A stretch of 7,292 nt of DNA from an uncultured Lachnospiraceae bacterium (GCA_946621895.1 CAMOOZ010000268.1:1-7292); one strand, 5' to 3'. Shown: positions 1-5,850, counted from the stretch's first letter. Notes: generated by a model from the letters alone, not told the origin. Numbers and translations: made by a program.

Positions 1-486
1 CACGGCGCGGGAACGGATCGTCTCCAGAAGCGCCGAGGCATCCGTGGTCAGCAGCAGGAACACGACATATGACGGCGGCTCCTCCAGACTTTTCAGCAGG
101 GCATTCTGCGTTTCCGGGCGCATCAGCTCCGCCTCACCGATCAGATAGATCTTTCGCTCCGACTGATAGGGCAGGATCCCGAGGGTTCCCGTCACCTGTT
201 CCCGGATTTCCTCGATGGAGATCACCGTAGGTTTTTCATGCACCACCGTGATCAGATCCGGATGATTCCCGGATGCGGACTGAATACAGGAATGGCATTT
301 TCCGCAGGGCTTTTCCCCTTCTCCTTCGCAAAGCAGGGCCGAGGCAAAGACCTTCGCCACAAATTCCTTTCCGGCAAATCTCTCTCCTTCGATAATATAG
401 GCATGGGGAACCTTTCCGCTCTCCAGCACGGAACGGAAATGAGATACCAGCCTGGGTTGTGCGATGATATCATTAAATGTATTCAT
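1..486 (-). CDS. holB: DNA polymerase III subunit delta' (5' part; runs off the left edge)
   Basis: This is the clamp-loader delta' subunit, part of the pentameric AAA+ complex that loads the beta sliding clamp at the replication fork. The 162 visible codons stay open to base 1. They show the family start (FNDIIAQPRLVSHF, then VPHAYIIEG), a degenerate P-loop (GERFAGK, residues 34-40), a zinc module with Cys53, Cys61, Cys64 and Cys67, an NHPD motif (74-77), and a sensor-like QNALLKSLEEPP (127-138). The arginine-finger motif, usually SRC, reads SRA at 159-161. ATG at 486 is preceded by an in-frame TAA two codons upstream, so it is the first possible ATG. The nearest purine-rich ribosome site (GAGGGA) is about 21 nt away, which is unusually far. 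It follows the YaaR gene by 25 nt, as in the Bacillus yaaR-holB order. Identification is firm; the C-terminal half is outside the window. Confidence 0.95.
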   Translation of the reverse strand, partial: MNTFNDIIAQPRLVSHFRSVLESGKVPHAYIIEGERFAGKEFVAKVFASALLCEGEGEKPCGKCHSCIQSASGNHPDLITVVHEKPTVISIEEIREQVTGTLGILPYQSERKIYLIGEAELMRPETQNALLKSLEEPPSYVVFLLLTTDASALLETIRSRAV

Positions 487-511
487 GACTTATCGTATGT
501 GATCTGTTCCC

Positions 512-952
512 TCAGGTGAACAGATCCAGGATCAGCCCCTCGATCTCCCCGATCCTCTTCAGGATCTCCAGATCGTCCTGTTCATCCGCAAGAAGCGCCT
601 GCGCCAGCTCATCCAGATTTTTATCCACCAGACGGATGATCCCGTAGACCCGGTGCCTGCCGCGTTTATCCAGAAAGTTCTCCCTGGCAAACTCATGGGA
701 ATGGGTGACCACCTCATTGAAAAAATCCCTGATCAGCGCCCGGTAATGCTTCATATCCCGGATATCCCGGCGTTTTTTCAGCTTTGCGCCCTGACGGGTG
801 ATCTCTTCCATCATCGAGGTCAGCCGAACGGAAAGCGTGCTTTCATCCAGACGGGAGGCCAAAGTGAATTTAAACTGCCCGTCCGACTCCTCCGTCCGTT
901 CGGTTTTTGCGGCCTGCTGCACCTGCAGCGCCTGATTGACCCGGATCTCCAA
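512..952 (-). CDS. yaaR: YaaR family (DUF327) protein
   Basis: A 146-residue soluble protein, mostly predicted helical. It matches the YaaR/DUF327 family by length, by position next to holB, and by the family-like block running from about residue 61 (RDIRDMKHYRALIRDFF) through THSHEFARENFLDKRGRHR (83-101) to the acidic C-terminus (LIDLF-like end). The molecular function of the family is not established. The start is TTG at 950-952, supported by a GAGGT ribosome site at 962-966 with a 9-nt spacer. An in-frame TGA, which is the stop of the upstream kinase gene, lies four codons before it, so no longer start exists. The gap to the kinase gene is only 12 nt and the gap to holB is 25 nt, so the three are probably cotranscribed. 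No signal peptide or membrane segment is visible. Confidence 0.88.
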   Translation of the reverse strand: MEIRVNQALQVQQAAKTERTEESDGQFKFTLASRLDESTLSVRLTSMMEEITRQGAKLKKRRDIRDMKHYRALIRDFFNEVVTHSHEFARENFLDKRGRHRVYGIIRLVDKNLDELAQALLADEQDDLEILKRIGEIEGLILDLFT

Positions 953-964
953 GCGTAAGCTACC

Positions 965-1576
965 TCAACTTCGGATTGCGGGCCCCGCAAGTGATGGCAG
1001 CCGGGAGCGAAGATACTCCTCGATCTTCATTGCACACTCCCGAAGCCCGGCATTCTCAAATCTGGCTTCCTGCGGAATACCCGCCTGCTTTATTTTTTCC
1101 TCGGAGAAATCCTCCTGATCTGCCAGAAAACGGCGGCAAAGCTCGGCATAAGAAGGCTTATTCTGCTTCCTTTCCCGCTGAAGCGCTCTCGAAAGTCTTT
1201 CTCCATCCTCTAATTGTATCATAACCGGAAGCAGTTTGTCTTTCCCAAAATATCCGACATAGCTCAGATATGCCTCCAGGGTGCCGATCACCAGATAATT
1301 CTCCTTCTCCGGATCGGGAAAGCCGGCCAGCGAAAAATAACGCCAATTCCCCAGAACAGTCTCATATGTTCTGGTCTCGATCACTTTTCCCTCGGCCAGA
1401 TACGCCTTATAATCCTCTTCCGTACAGAAATGGTATTCCCGCCCCTCTTTTTCCCCTTTGCGGATAGGCCTTGTGGTACAGGGTAAAACAGGCTTAAGCC
1501 CCGGCAGCCTTCGTCTGATCTCCCTGAACAGGCTGTCCTTTCCGGATGCACTTTTCCCCATGAAAAAAACAATCAT
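965..1576 (-). CDS. Guanylate kinase-like P-loop nucleotide kinase (divergent)
   Basis: A 203-residue cytoplasmic kinase of the guanylate kinase fold. The P-loop GKSASGKDS (residues 7-15) is followed by the GMP-binding signature TTRPIRKGEKEGREYHF (34-50), which matches the TTR-x-R-x-GE-x-x-G-x-x-Y-x-F pattern of Gmk. Unusual points are GKSASGKD in place of the canonical GPSGSGKS/T, so that the residue after the P-loop lysine is Asp and the Ser comes one later, and a poorly matching second half without a clear Gmk lid motif. ATG at 1576 has AAAGGA at 1583-1588 with a 6-nt spacer. In the Bacillus yaaO-yaaR-holB cluster this slot is held by thymidylate kinase. The fold is clear from sequence; activity on GMP is inferred only, and it may be a paralogue of the housekeeping gmk. 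Confidence 0.8.
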   Translation of the reverse strand: MIVFFMGKSASGKDSLFREIRRRLPGLKPVLPCTTRPIRKGEKEGREYHFCTEEDYKAYLAEGKVIETRTYETVLGNWRYFSLAGFPDPEKENYLVIGTLEAYLSYVGYFGKDKLLPVMIQLEDGERLSRALQRERKQNKPSYAELCRRFLADQEDFSEEKIKQAGIPQEARFENAGLRECAMKIEEYLRSRLPSLAGPAIRS

Positions 1577-1582
1577 TCGGAT

Positions 1583-1588
1583 TCCTTT
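1583..1588 (-). promoter_or_regulatory. Ribosome binding site of the guanylate kinase-like gene
   Basis: AAAGGA lies 6 nt before the ATG at 1576. The TGA of an 18-codon upstream reading frame (1573-1629) overlaps this ATG as ATGA, so the site could also serve reinitiation if that frame is translated. Confidence 0.6.
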
Positions 1589-1687
1589 GTGCTTGCCCCT
1601 TTATACTCAGCTGCAAAATACTTTTCCATTTCGTCAGCGAATATAAGGCACCATCATAAATACAGGAAACGAATTAAGCGCCTGCAC

Positions 1688-1716
1688 TTTATCGCAAAAC
1701 ACCTGTGACATATCAA
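1688..1716 (-). promoter_or_regulatory. Candidate sigma-A promoter for the kinase-yaaR-holB genes
   Basis: Reading the minus strand, TTGATA (1711-1716) is followed by a 17-nt spacer and GATAAA (1688-1693), with TGC just before the -10 (extended -10). It lies in the 163-nt gap after the decarboxylase gene and would give a leader of about 105 nt before the kinase ATG. The -10 matches the consensus at 4 of 6 positions. No convincing terminator was seen after the decarboxylase gene, so read-through from upstream is also possible. Confidence 0.45.
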
Positions 1717-1739
1717 TGAAAGGTTAACATTTCCGGTTT

Positions 1740-3317
1740 CTAATCAAAAAGTCCGACAATATCCAGTCCCAGGGCAAGGGCGTGCCGGGCACAGGCGAGC
1801 TTCTCCGCATCCCAGACTTCTCCGGGCGAAATGAACGGAATTCCCGGCGGATAAACCGCAGCATAGTCATCTGCAATGGTTCCGGGTCCGGGAAGCCTCA
1901 GACCGGGGGCGGACTCACCCGGAAGGGGGTTTTCGGCATCCCCTTCCATATCCGCGCTTACAGCGTTTTCACGAGCGGCATCCCGCAGCTGCGCTGCAAG
2001 AAAACGATCTGTTTCCCAAACAGCGTCCTTAAGCCTCCTCCAGCCCTCAGCACCGTCGCACACACTCATCAGCGCAAGACAATAGCCGGGTGCTGCCAGC
2101 TCTGTTTCAATATGATGCACCTTCCTCAGCCGCTCTGCGATCCGGATGCCGAGACAGAAATTATCTTTCGATAAAGCAGCATCATTTTCTTTTTCGGATA
2201 ATCGCGGAAACTGCGATGCCGTCGGAGAAAACCCGGCATGATCAGCACCGGCCGGGCAGAGGCCTCCCATCCCGCAGATCACCACCTTCCCCGGATCCAT
2301 GGCGAGTGCCCCCGGAAAGTCCTCCATTCCGGCAATGCGCAGGCAGGAAAGCCCGTCCGTTTCTTCGTCAAATTGCTTCCGAAAGCGGATCAGGCGGCTG
2401 AAACAGTCCTTGCTTTCCGGCTTTTCCATGAAATCCACGCAGGCATCAATGGAGGCCAGCAGCAGATAAGAGGGGCTGCTGGTCTGAAAGGTATTGACAT
2501 ATCGCCTGATCCGCCCGGGATCCACGCGCTCCGAGCAGCGATGGAGCAACGCGGTCTGCGTAAGAGCAGGCAGCGTTTTGTGCACGCTGTGCACGACCAG
2601 ATCCGCGCCCTGCCCTGTTGCCGAAGGCGGGAGCGCCGGATGAAAACCGAAATGCGCCCCATGCGCTCCATCCACAACCAAAAGCTTTCCTGCCCCGTGA
2701 AGCACATCGGCAATGGCCTTAACATCCGGGACGGCTCCTTCGTAGGTCGGCGCGGTAAGCACCATGCCCTTCGCACCGGGATGCTTTTGCAGCGCCGACT
2801 CCACTTCCGCTGCCCCGGGCAGCGCAAAAGGGTCAAAGCGTTTCCCCCGTTCCTCCGCGCCGGGGATCAGATTTGCAGAGAACCATTTCGCCCCTTTTTC
2901 CGAAAAAACCGGGATCGGCTCCCCCCCTGCCAGCGCGATCCCCCTCCAGACAGACAGGTGGGATGCGGGCGAGAGCAAAATGCCGTCTCCCCGGCCGAAA
3001 CAGGCATTGATGGCCGTAAGCACCCCAGAAGTGGAGCCGTTCACCAGAAACCAGGAGTCCTTCGCGCCGAACACCCGCGCGGCTCTTTCCTGTGCCTGCT
3101 TTAATATTCCCTGCGGATGCGCCAGATTGTCGAAGCCGGGGATCTCCGTGATATCCAGATCCATCAGCGTCTTCTCCCAAAGAAAATACCGATCGGGCAG
3201 TGCTTCTCCGCGCGAGACATCACCTCTCCCCCATTTCCGCTTATGGCCCGGCATGTGGCAGGGATACGCGTCTCCGGCGCAATACTCCTCCAGTTTTTTC
3301 CAGATCTGCGCACTCAT
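1740..3317 (-). CDS. Orn/Lys/Arg decarboxylase family PLP-dependent enzyme (YaaO-type)
   Basis: A 525-residue fold-type I PLP enzyme of the group III basic amino acid decarboxylase family, without the N-terminal response-regulator-like wing of the inducible E. coli enzymes. Visible landmarks are PCHMPGHK (19-26), GSTSG (94-98, phosphate-binding), PASHLSVW (117-124, PLP-stacking His120), VVDGAHGAHFGFHP (214-227, with Asp216 facing the pyridine nitrogen), SVHKTLPALTQ (244-254, Schiff-base Lys247) and the C-terminal YPPGIPFISPGE (489-500). The catalytic set is intact, so an active enzyme is likely. The substrate (lysine, arginine or ornithine) cannot be told. Two loops look expanded and low in conservation, around 350-385 and 450-478. 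ATG at 3317 is the only in-frame start near the motif, but no Shine-Dalgarno sequence precedes it. In Bacillus the homologue yaaO lies beside tmk-yaaQ-yaaR-holB, which matches the context here. Confidence 0.93.
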   Translation of the reverse strand: MSAQIWKKLEEYCAGDAYPCHMPGHKRKWGRGDVSRGEALPDRYFLWEKTLMDLDITEIPGFDNLAHPQGILKQAQERAARVFGAKDSWFLVNGSTSGVLTAINACFGRGDGILLSPASHLSVWRGIALAGGEPIPVFSEKGAKWFSANLIPGAEERGKRFDPFALPGAAEVESALQKHPGAKGMVLTAPTYEGAVPDVKAIADVLHGAGKLLVVDGAHGAHFGFHPALPPSATGQGADLVVHSVHKTLPALTQTALLHRCSERVDPGRIRRYVNTFQTSSPSYLLLASIDACVDFMEKPESKDCFSRLIRFRKQFDEETDGLSCLRIAGMEDFPGALAMDPGKVVICGMGGLCPAGADHAGFSPTASQFPRLSEKENDAALSKDNFCLGIRIAERLRKVHHIETELAAPGYCLALMSVCDGAEGWRRLKDAVWETDRFLAAQLRDAARENAVSADMEGDAENPLPGESAPGLRLPGPGTIADDYAAVYPPGIPFISPGEVWDAEKLACARHALALGLDIVGLFD

Positions 3318-3325
3318 TGTTTTTG

Positions 3326-3354
3326 AGTATACAGAAAAACGCGCTGCTGCGCAA
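3326..3354 (-). promoter_or_regulatory. Candidate promoter giving a leaderless or near-leaderless decarboxylase mRNA
   Basis: On the minus strand TTGCGC (3349-3354) is followed by exactly 17 nt and TATACT (3326-3331), which matches the -10 consensus at 5 of 6 positions. Only 8 nt separate the -10 from the ATG at 3317, so transcription would start at or next to the start codon. This would agree with the missing Shine-Dalgarno sequence. The -35 is weak (3 of 6). Confidence 0.35.
3335..3353 (-). terminator. Weak candidate intrinsic terminator after the secreted-protein gene
   Basis: On the minus strand GCGC (3349-3352), loop AGCA and GCGC (3341-3344) form a short hairpin, extended by one G-U pair and followed by TTTTT (3335-3339). 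It lies 23 nt after the stop of the secreted-protein gene and overlaps the proposed decarboxylase promoter. The stem is short, so termination would be partial at best. Confidence 0.35.
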
Positions 3355-3376
3355 TCACGGCAGCTCGTGGAAGCAG

Positions 3377-4561
3377 TTATCGGAAATCATTACAGTCCTT
3401 TCTCTCATAAATTCCCCGCAAATGCAGTACCCCTCCCGAGTCCGCAGCGAGAAATATCGGCGTCTCCACCCCCTCCCGAAGCATTTCCCCGCTCTCCGTG
3501 CAAAAGCCCTGCAGCACATATATGCCGGAGGCATCCGAAGTTTCCGGGGCGAGCGCCGCCTGCAGGATCGGAAAAAGCCAATCCATTGTTCCGGTCCCAT
3601 CCACCATCCATTCGAGCGCACTGGTATCCGGCGTCTTTCCATGCTCTCCGACACTGATCCGGATAAGAACCGGCTTCTCCAGGCACACATACTGCGCGTA
3701 AAACCGCATCCCCGGCTTCTCCAGCATATAGCTTTCCGAAACCGGCCTGCCGTGCAGGGCGGTGGAAAAACCGAGGAACGCATATCCTGCCGCAGGCTCA
3801 ATCTTCAGCTCCGGAGCCGAGAGACTCCCACTAACAAAGGCATTCAGCAAAAAGCGCTTTTCCGGGTCCTCCGACTCATCGCACCGCCATCTCGGACTGA
3901 CTGTTTTTCTTTCCCGCTCATCCAGACTGCCTGCCAGGTCAAGCACTGCCTCCGTGCGCCATCCCGCCCGCAGGCACGGATAAGCCTCACGCACAGAGCT
4001 GCTCTCTCCGGCCAGCACTTTATCATTCCAGTACCATCCGGCAAACTGATAGCCTTTGCAGAAAAGCCAGGGAAGCCTGCCCTCTCCAAGGGGCCTGCCA
4101 TATTCCACTCTCGTTTCGGCAGGCAGGCTGACTCCCGGCGGCCCTCCCCCGCTGTAGCAAAGGGGAGTAAAAAACGCGATCTCGATCTTTTCATCCCGGC
4201 TGATCCGCAGCGGAAAGGTGATCCTTTCCCTTCTTTCCCCCCGCTTATTCAGCCGGAAGCAAACCGGCTCCCAGCCGGGGCCCTGTCCGTAATCCTCCCT
4301 TCCGTAAAGCAGGCTTCCCGCCGGAAGCTCCTCCGCATCAGGCAGCTTTAACGGCGCAGCGCAGCCGAGGCGGATCGTTTCCCCTTTCGCGGTGTAGCAT
4401 GCAGGAGCAAAGCGATATTCCACCCGATATGCAGCAGAGGTCTGCGTTTCCTTATTTTCTGCGGATGCCCTGAGCCCAGGATGGACCAGCAGCGATATCA
4501 CCGCGGCTGTCAGGCACAGGAGCAGTCTCCCGCAGGGGATAATGAACTCTTTTCCTTTCAT
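3377..4561 (-). CDS. Secreted cysteine-rich protein with degenerate InlB-type repeats
   Basis: A 394-residue exported protein. The N-terminus is a Sec signal peptide: Lys2, Lys4 and Arg12, a hydrophobic core at about 13-26, and a likely cleavage after the ASA at 32-34. No LPxTG motif, lipobox or C-terminal membrane helix is seen, so release into the medium or non-covalent attachment is expected. The segment from about 152 to 201 (VEYGRPLGEGRLP, then KGYQFAGWYWN and a final LRAGW) resembles the InlB B-repeat / Listeria-Bacteroides repeat (YG..P.P.R.GY.F.GWY). More degenerate copies seem to lie around 255-292 (GYAFLGF, then YAQY) and 346-385 (GIYVLQGF, then LRGIY). About ten Cys remain after the signal peptide, which is unusual for this repeat type. 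AAAGGA lies about 7 nt before the ATG. I do not recognise a specific family; a cell-surface role is inferred from the signal peptide and repeats only. Confidence 0.72.
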   Translation of the reverse strand: MKGKEFIIPCGRLLLCLTAAVISLLVHPGLRASAENKETQTSAAYRVEYRFAPACYTAKGETIRLGCAAPLKLPDAEELPAGSLLYGREDYGQGPGWEPVCFRLNKRGERRERITFPLRISRDEKIEIAFFTPLCYSGGGPPGVSLPAETRVEYGRPLGEGRLPWLFCKGYQFAGWYWNDKVLAGESSSVREAYPCLRAGWRTEAVLDLAGSLDERERKTVSPRWRCDESEDPEKRFLLNAFVSGSLSAPELKIEPAAGYAFLGFSTALHGRPVSESYMLEKPGMRFYAQYVCLEKPVLIRISVGEHGKTPDTSALEWMVDGTGTMDWLFPILQAALAPETSDASGIYVLQGFCTESGEMLREGVETPIFLAADSGGVLHLRGIYERKDCNDFR

Positions 4562-4871
4562 TTCTTTTTCCTTTCCGCAGGGAGCTCACGAGAAATACTC
4601 CGATCAGTTCCCTGCACATGCAGCCGTTTCCCAAACAGTTTGTATCTGTTCGGCGCCCCCGGAAATCTCACACATACGGCCGGGCATAAGGTACTGTCTT
4701 GAGATTACCGCGCCCCATCCGCCGGTAAAAAGCGGATCGCTTCGGCCGGTGAGAGGGTCCCGTTCAAACTCGATTCATTATGCGTCTGTCTGTATCATCT
4801 GCACGGAAAAATACTCTGAAAAAAGCAGAAAAGACTTCTCAGAAAAAATGATCACGGACATTGAATATGAT
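4562..4871 (-). promoter_or_regulatory. Long structured 5' leader of the secreted-protein gene
   Basis: The best promoter (4878-4906) implies a leader of about 310 nt before the ATG at 4561. Hairpins visible on the minus strand, given as plus-strand arms, are: 4717-4722 with 4732-4737 (ATCCGC/GCGGAT, 9-nt loop); 4664-4670 with 4700-4706 (7 perfect pairs, 29-nt loop); 4631-4638 with 4646-4653 (8 pairs including one G-U, 7-nt loop); and 4577-4583 with 4609-4615 (GCAGGGA/TCCCTGC), which ends a few nt before the AAAGGA ribosome site. No U-tract terminator stem is evident. It does not match the conserved cores I know for T-box, c-di-GMP, c-di-AMP, TPP, SAM, FMN or cobalamin leaders. Two tiny frames (MIQTDA at 4778-4798 and MNRV at 4765-4779, joined as TAATG) lie within it. 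No convincing gene is seen on either strand. Confidence 0.45.
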
Positions 4872-4877
4872 GCGCAT

Positions 4878-4906
4878 AGCATAACACAGAGGCAGGACTC
4901 TGTCAA
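4878..4906 (-). promoter_or_regulatory. Sigma-A promoter for the secreted-protein gene
   Basis: On the minus strand a perfect TTGACA (4901-4906) is followed by a 17-nt spacer and TATGCT (4878-4883), with TGT immediately before the -10 (extended -10). The predicted start of transcription is near 4871, about 310 nt before the coding start. It is the best-scoring promoter by eye between the divergent genes. Confidence 0.65.
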
Positions 4907-4967
4907 CAGGCATACCGATCATCCTGCGGCGGCAGCAGGAAAACATGAGATCACATGAAATTGCTGT

Positions 4968-4997
4968 TTGACAGTGAACAGCCATATATGTTATTTT
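4968..4997 (+). promoter_or_regulatory. Candidate promoter of the flagellin-like gene
   Basis: A perfect TTGACA (4968-4973) is followed by an 18-nt spacer and TATTTT (4992-4997, 4 of 6), preceded by TGT (extended -10). It would give a leader of about 75-80 nt. No sigma-28 (TAAA / GCCGATAA) promoter of the type that drives many flagellin genes was found here. An imperfect dyad, CATGAGATCACATG, lies just upstream at 4944-4957. Confidence 0.5.
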
Positions 4998-5070
4998 ACA
5001 GATAATTATACACATATGGATCGTCCGTTGTTCCCAGAATACTGTAAGAAGCAGCCAGCGGCTGTCAGAA

Positions 5071-5076
5071 GGGAGG
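5071..5076 (+). promoter_or_regulatory. Ribosome binding site fixing the flagellin-like start
   Basis: GGGAGG lies 5 nt before the ATG at 5082. It decides for this start over the in-frame TTG at 4968, which is inside the proposed -35 element and would add 38 residues that do not look like flagellin. Confidence 0.75.
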
Positions 5077-5081
5077 CATTT

Positions 5082-5789
5082 ATGGCAGTTTCAGGAGTAA
5101 GCGCAGGCATCAGCAATAATGTGTACACACAGCTTTCCAGCGGCAGCAGGATCAACACCGCCGCGGATGACGCTGCCGGCCTTTCCATTGCGGAAAAGAC
5201 GAAGAGTCAGATCAACACAAGCGATGCCCAGTCCGAGAATATCACCGCCCAGCAGTCCGCCGCAAAAATTCAGGACGGCGGATACGCGGGCGTAACAGAC
5301 AATCTGCAGCGGATGCGTGAGCTGGCGTTAAAAGCCTCCAACGGCATGCTCGGGGATGACGAGCGCTCCGCGATCCAGCAGGAGATCGACGGCTTAAAAT
5401 CCGGCATTGATGAAATCGTAAAGAACTCCACCTATAATGAAAAAGGGCAGCTGGACGGACTGACCTCCCAGCTGAGTGCGATCCAGAGCTTCGATGTGAC
5501 CGGCGATTTCAATATTGAGGATCTGGACAAAGCGCTGGATTCCGTATCTGCCTCGAGATCCGAGACCGGGGCGCAGATGAACGCCTATGAGCATGCGCAG
5601 AGCTATAACAGGCTGGCCTCCTATAATTCCACCGCTTCGCTTTCCCGTCTTTCCGATACAGAGTACGGCGAGACCGCGACAAGGCTGAAGCAGCAGGAAA
5701 CGATGAACACCTATCAGATCATGGCGCAGAAAAGGCAGCAGGAGGAAGAACAGAAAAAGCACGCGCAGCTGCTGACCACGGCAATGTAA
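5082..5789 (+). CDS. Small flagellin-like protein (shortened N-terminal D0, no variable domain)
   Basis: A 235-residue protein that keeps the two conserved flagellin blocks. The N-terminal block includes LSSGSRINTAADDAAGLSIA (18-37) and LQRMRELALKASNG (75-88), then EIDGLKSGIDEI (101-112) and a TYNEKGQLDG hairpin (117-126). The C-terminal block runs from LDKALDSVSASRSETGAQMN (148-167) to SLSRLSDTEYGETAT (187-201), the counterpart of the ESRIRD..MA.E region. Only about 20 residues separate the blocks, so the surface-exposed D2/D3 domains are missing. About 17 residues precede LSSG, against roughly 28 in ordinary flagellins, so the D0 helix is trimmed. The C-terminus carries a charged QEEEQKKHAQ stretch instead of the usual QAN...LLQ end. 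No signal peptide is present, as expected for type III export. No other flagellar gene is in the window. It could be a minor flagellin or an export substrate with another role. Family assignment is firm; function is not. Confidence 0.88.
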   Translation: MAVSGVSAGISNNVYTQLSSGSRINTAADDAAGLSIAEKTKSQINTSDAQSENITAQQSAAKIQDGGYAGVTDNLQRMRELALKASNGMLGDDERSAIQQEIDGLKSGIDEIVKNSTYNEKGQLDGLTSQLSAIQSFDVTGDFNIEDLDKALDSVSASRSETGAQMNAYEHAQSYNRLASYNSTASLSRLSDTEYGETATRLKQQETMNTYQIMAQKRQQEEEQKKHAQLLTTAM

Positions 5790-5804
5790 AAAGAAAAGGA
5801 CAAA

Positions 5805-5836
5805 AAAGCGGGGCGCCCAAAAGGGCGCCCTGTTTT
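5805..5836 (+). terminator. Strong intrinsic terminator of the flagellin-like gene
   Basis: GGGCGCCC (5811-5818), loop AAAA, and GGGCGCCC (5823-5830) form an 8-bp GC stem. It extends through G-U, C-G, G-U and three A-U pairs to 5805/5836, and a TGTTTT run follows the stem. It begins 15 nt after the stop codon. Because of the flanking A-run it could also act on the minus strand. Confidence 0.9.
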
Positions 5837-5850
5837 GCGAATGAAATCAA

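Noticed and set aside
2238..3104. Plus-strand open frame of 288 codons opposite the decarboxylase
   Set aside because: The minus-strand frame carries all PLP-enzyme motifs. This product is a low-information Arg/His/Pro-rich shadow.
3200..4351. Long plus-strand open frame (383 codons) opposite the secreted-protein and decarboxylase genes
   Set aside because: It lies antisense to two well-supported genes, has no ribosome site or recognisable motif, and its Arg/Pro/Ser-rich product is typical of the shadow of GC-biased codons.
4562..4871. Known riboswitch or T-box in the leader
   Set aside because: I compared it by eye with T-box, c-di-GMP, c-di-AMP, TPP, SAM, FMN, cobalamin, THF and ZTP cores and found no matching conserved set. 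It is left as an unclassified structured leader.
4542..4958. 138-codon plus-strand frame covering the intergenic region
   Set aside because: It starts inside the opposing gene, its purine run is only about 3 nt from the ATG, the product has no recognisable domain, and it lies across the promoter and hairpins of the minus-strand leader. Chance opening is more likely, though it is the longest frame in that gap.
4968..5081. N-terminal extension of the flagellin-like protein from TTG at 4968
   Set aside because: The TTG is the TTG of a perfect -35 box, the extra residues do not resemble flagellin, and a strong ribosome site supports ATG 5082.
5394..5762. Minus-strand frame of 122 codons opposite the flagellin-like gene
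   Set aside because: It is antisense to a clear flagellin-family frame. The hydrophobic start is the complement of the Glu/Gln/Lys-rich C-terminal coding sequence.
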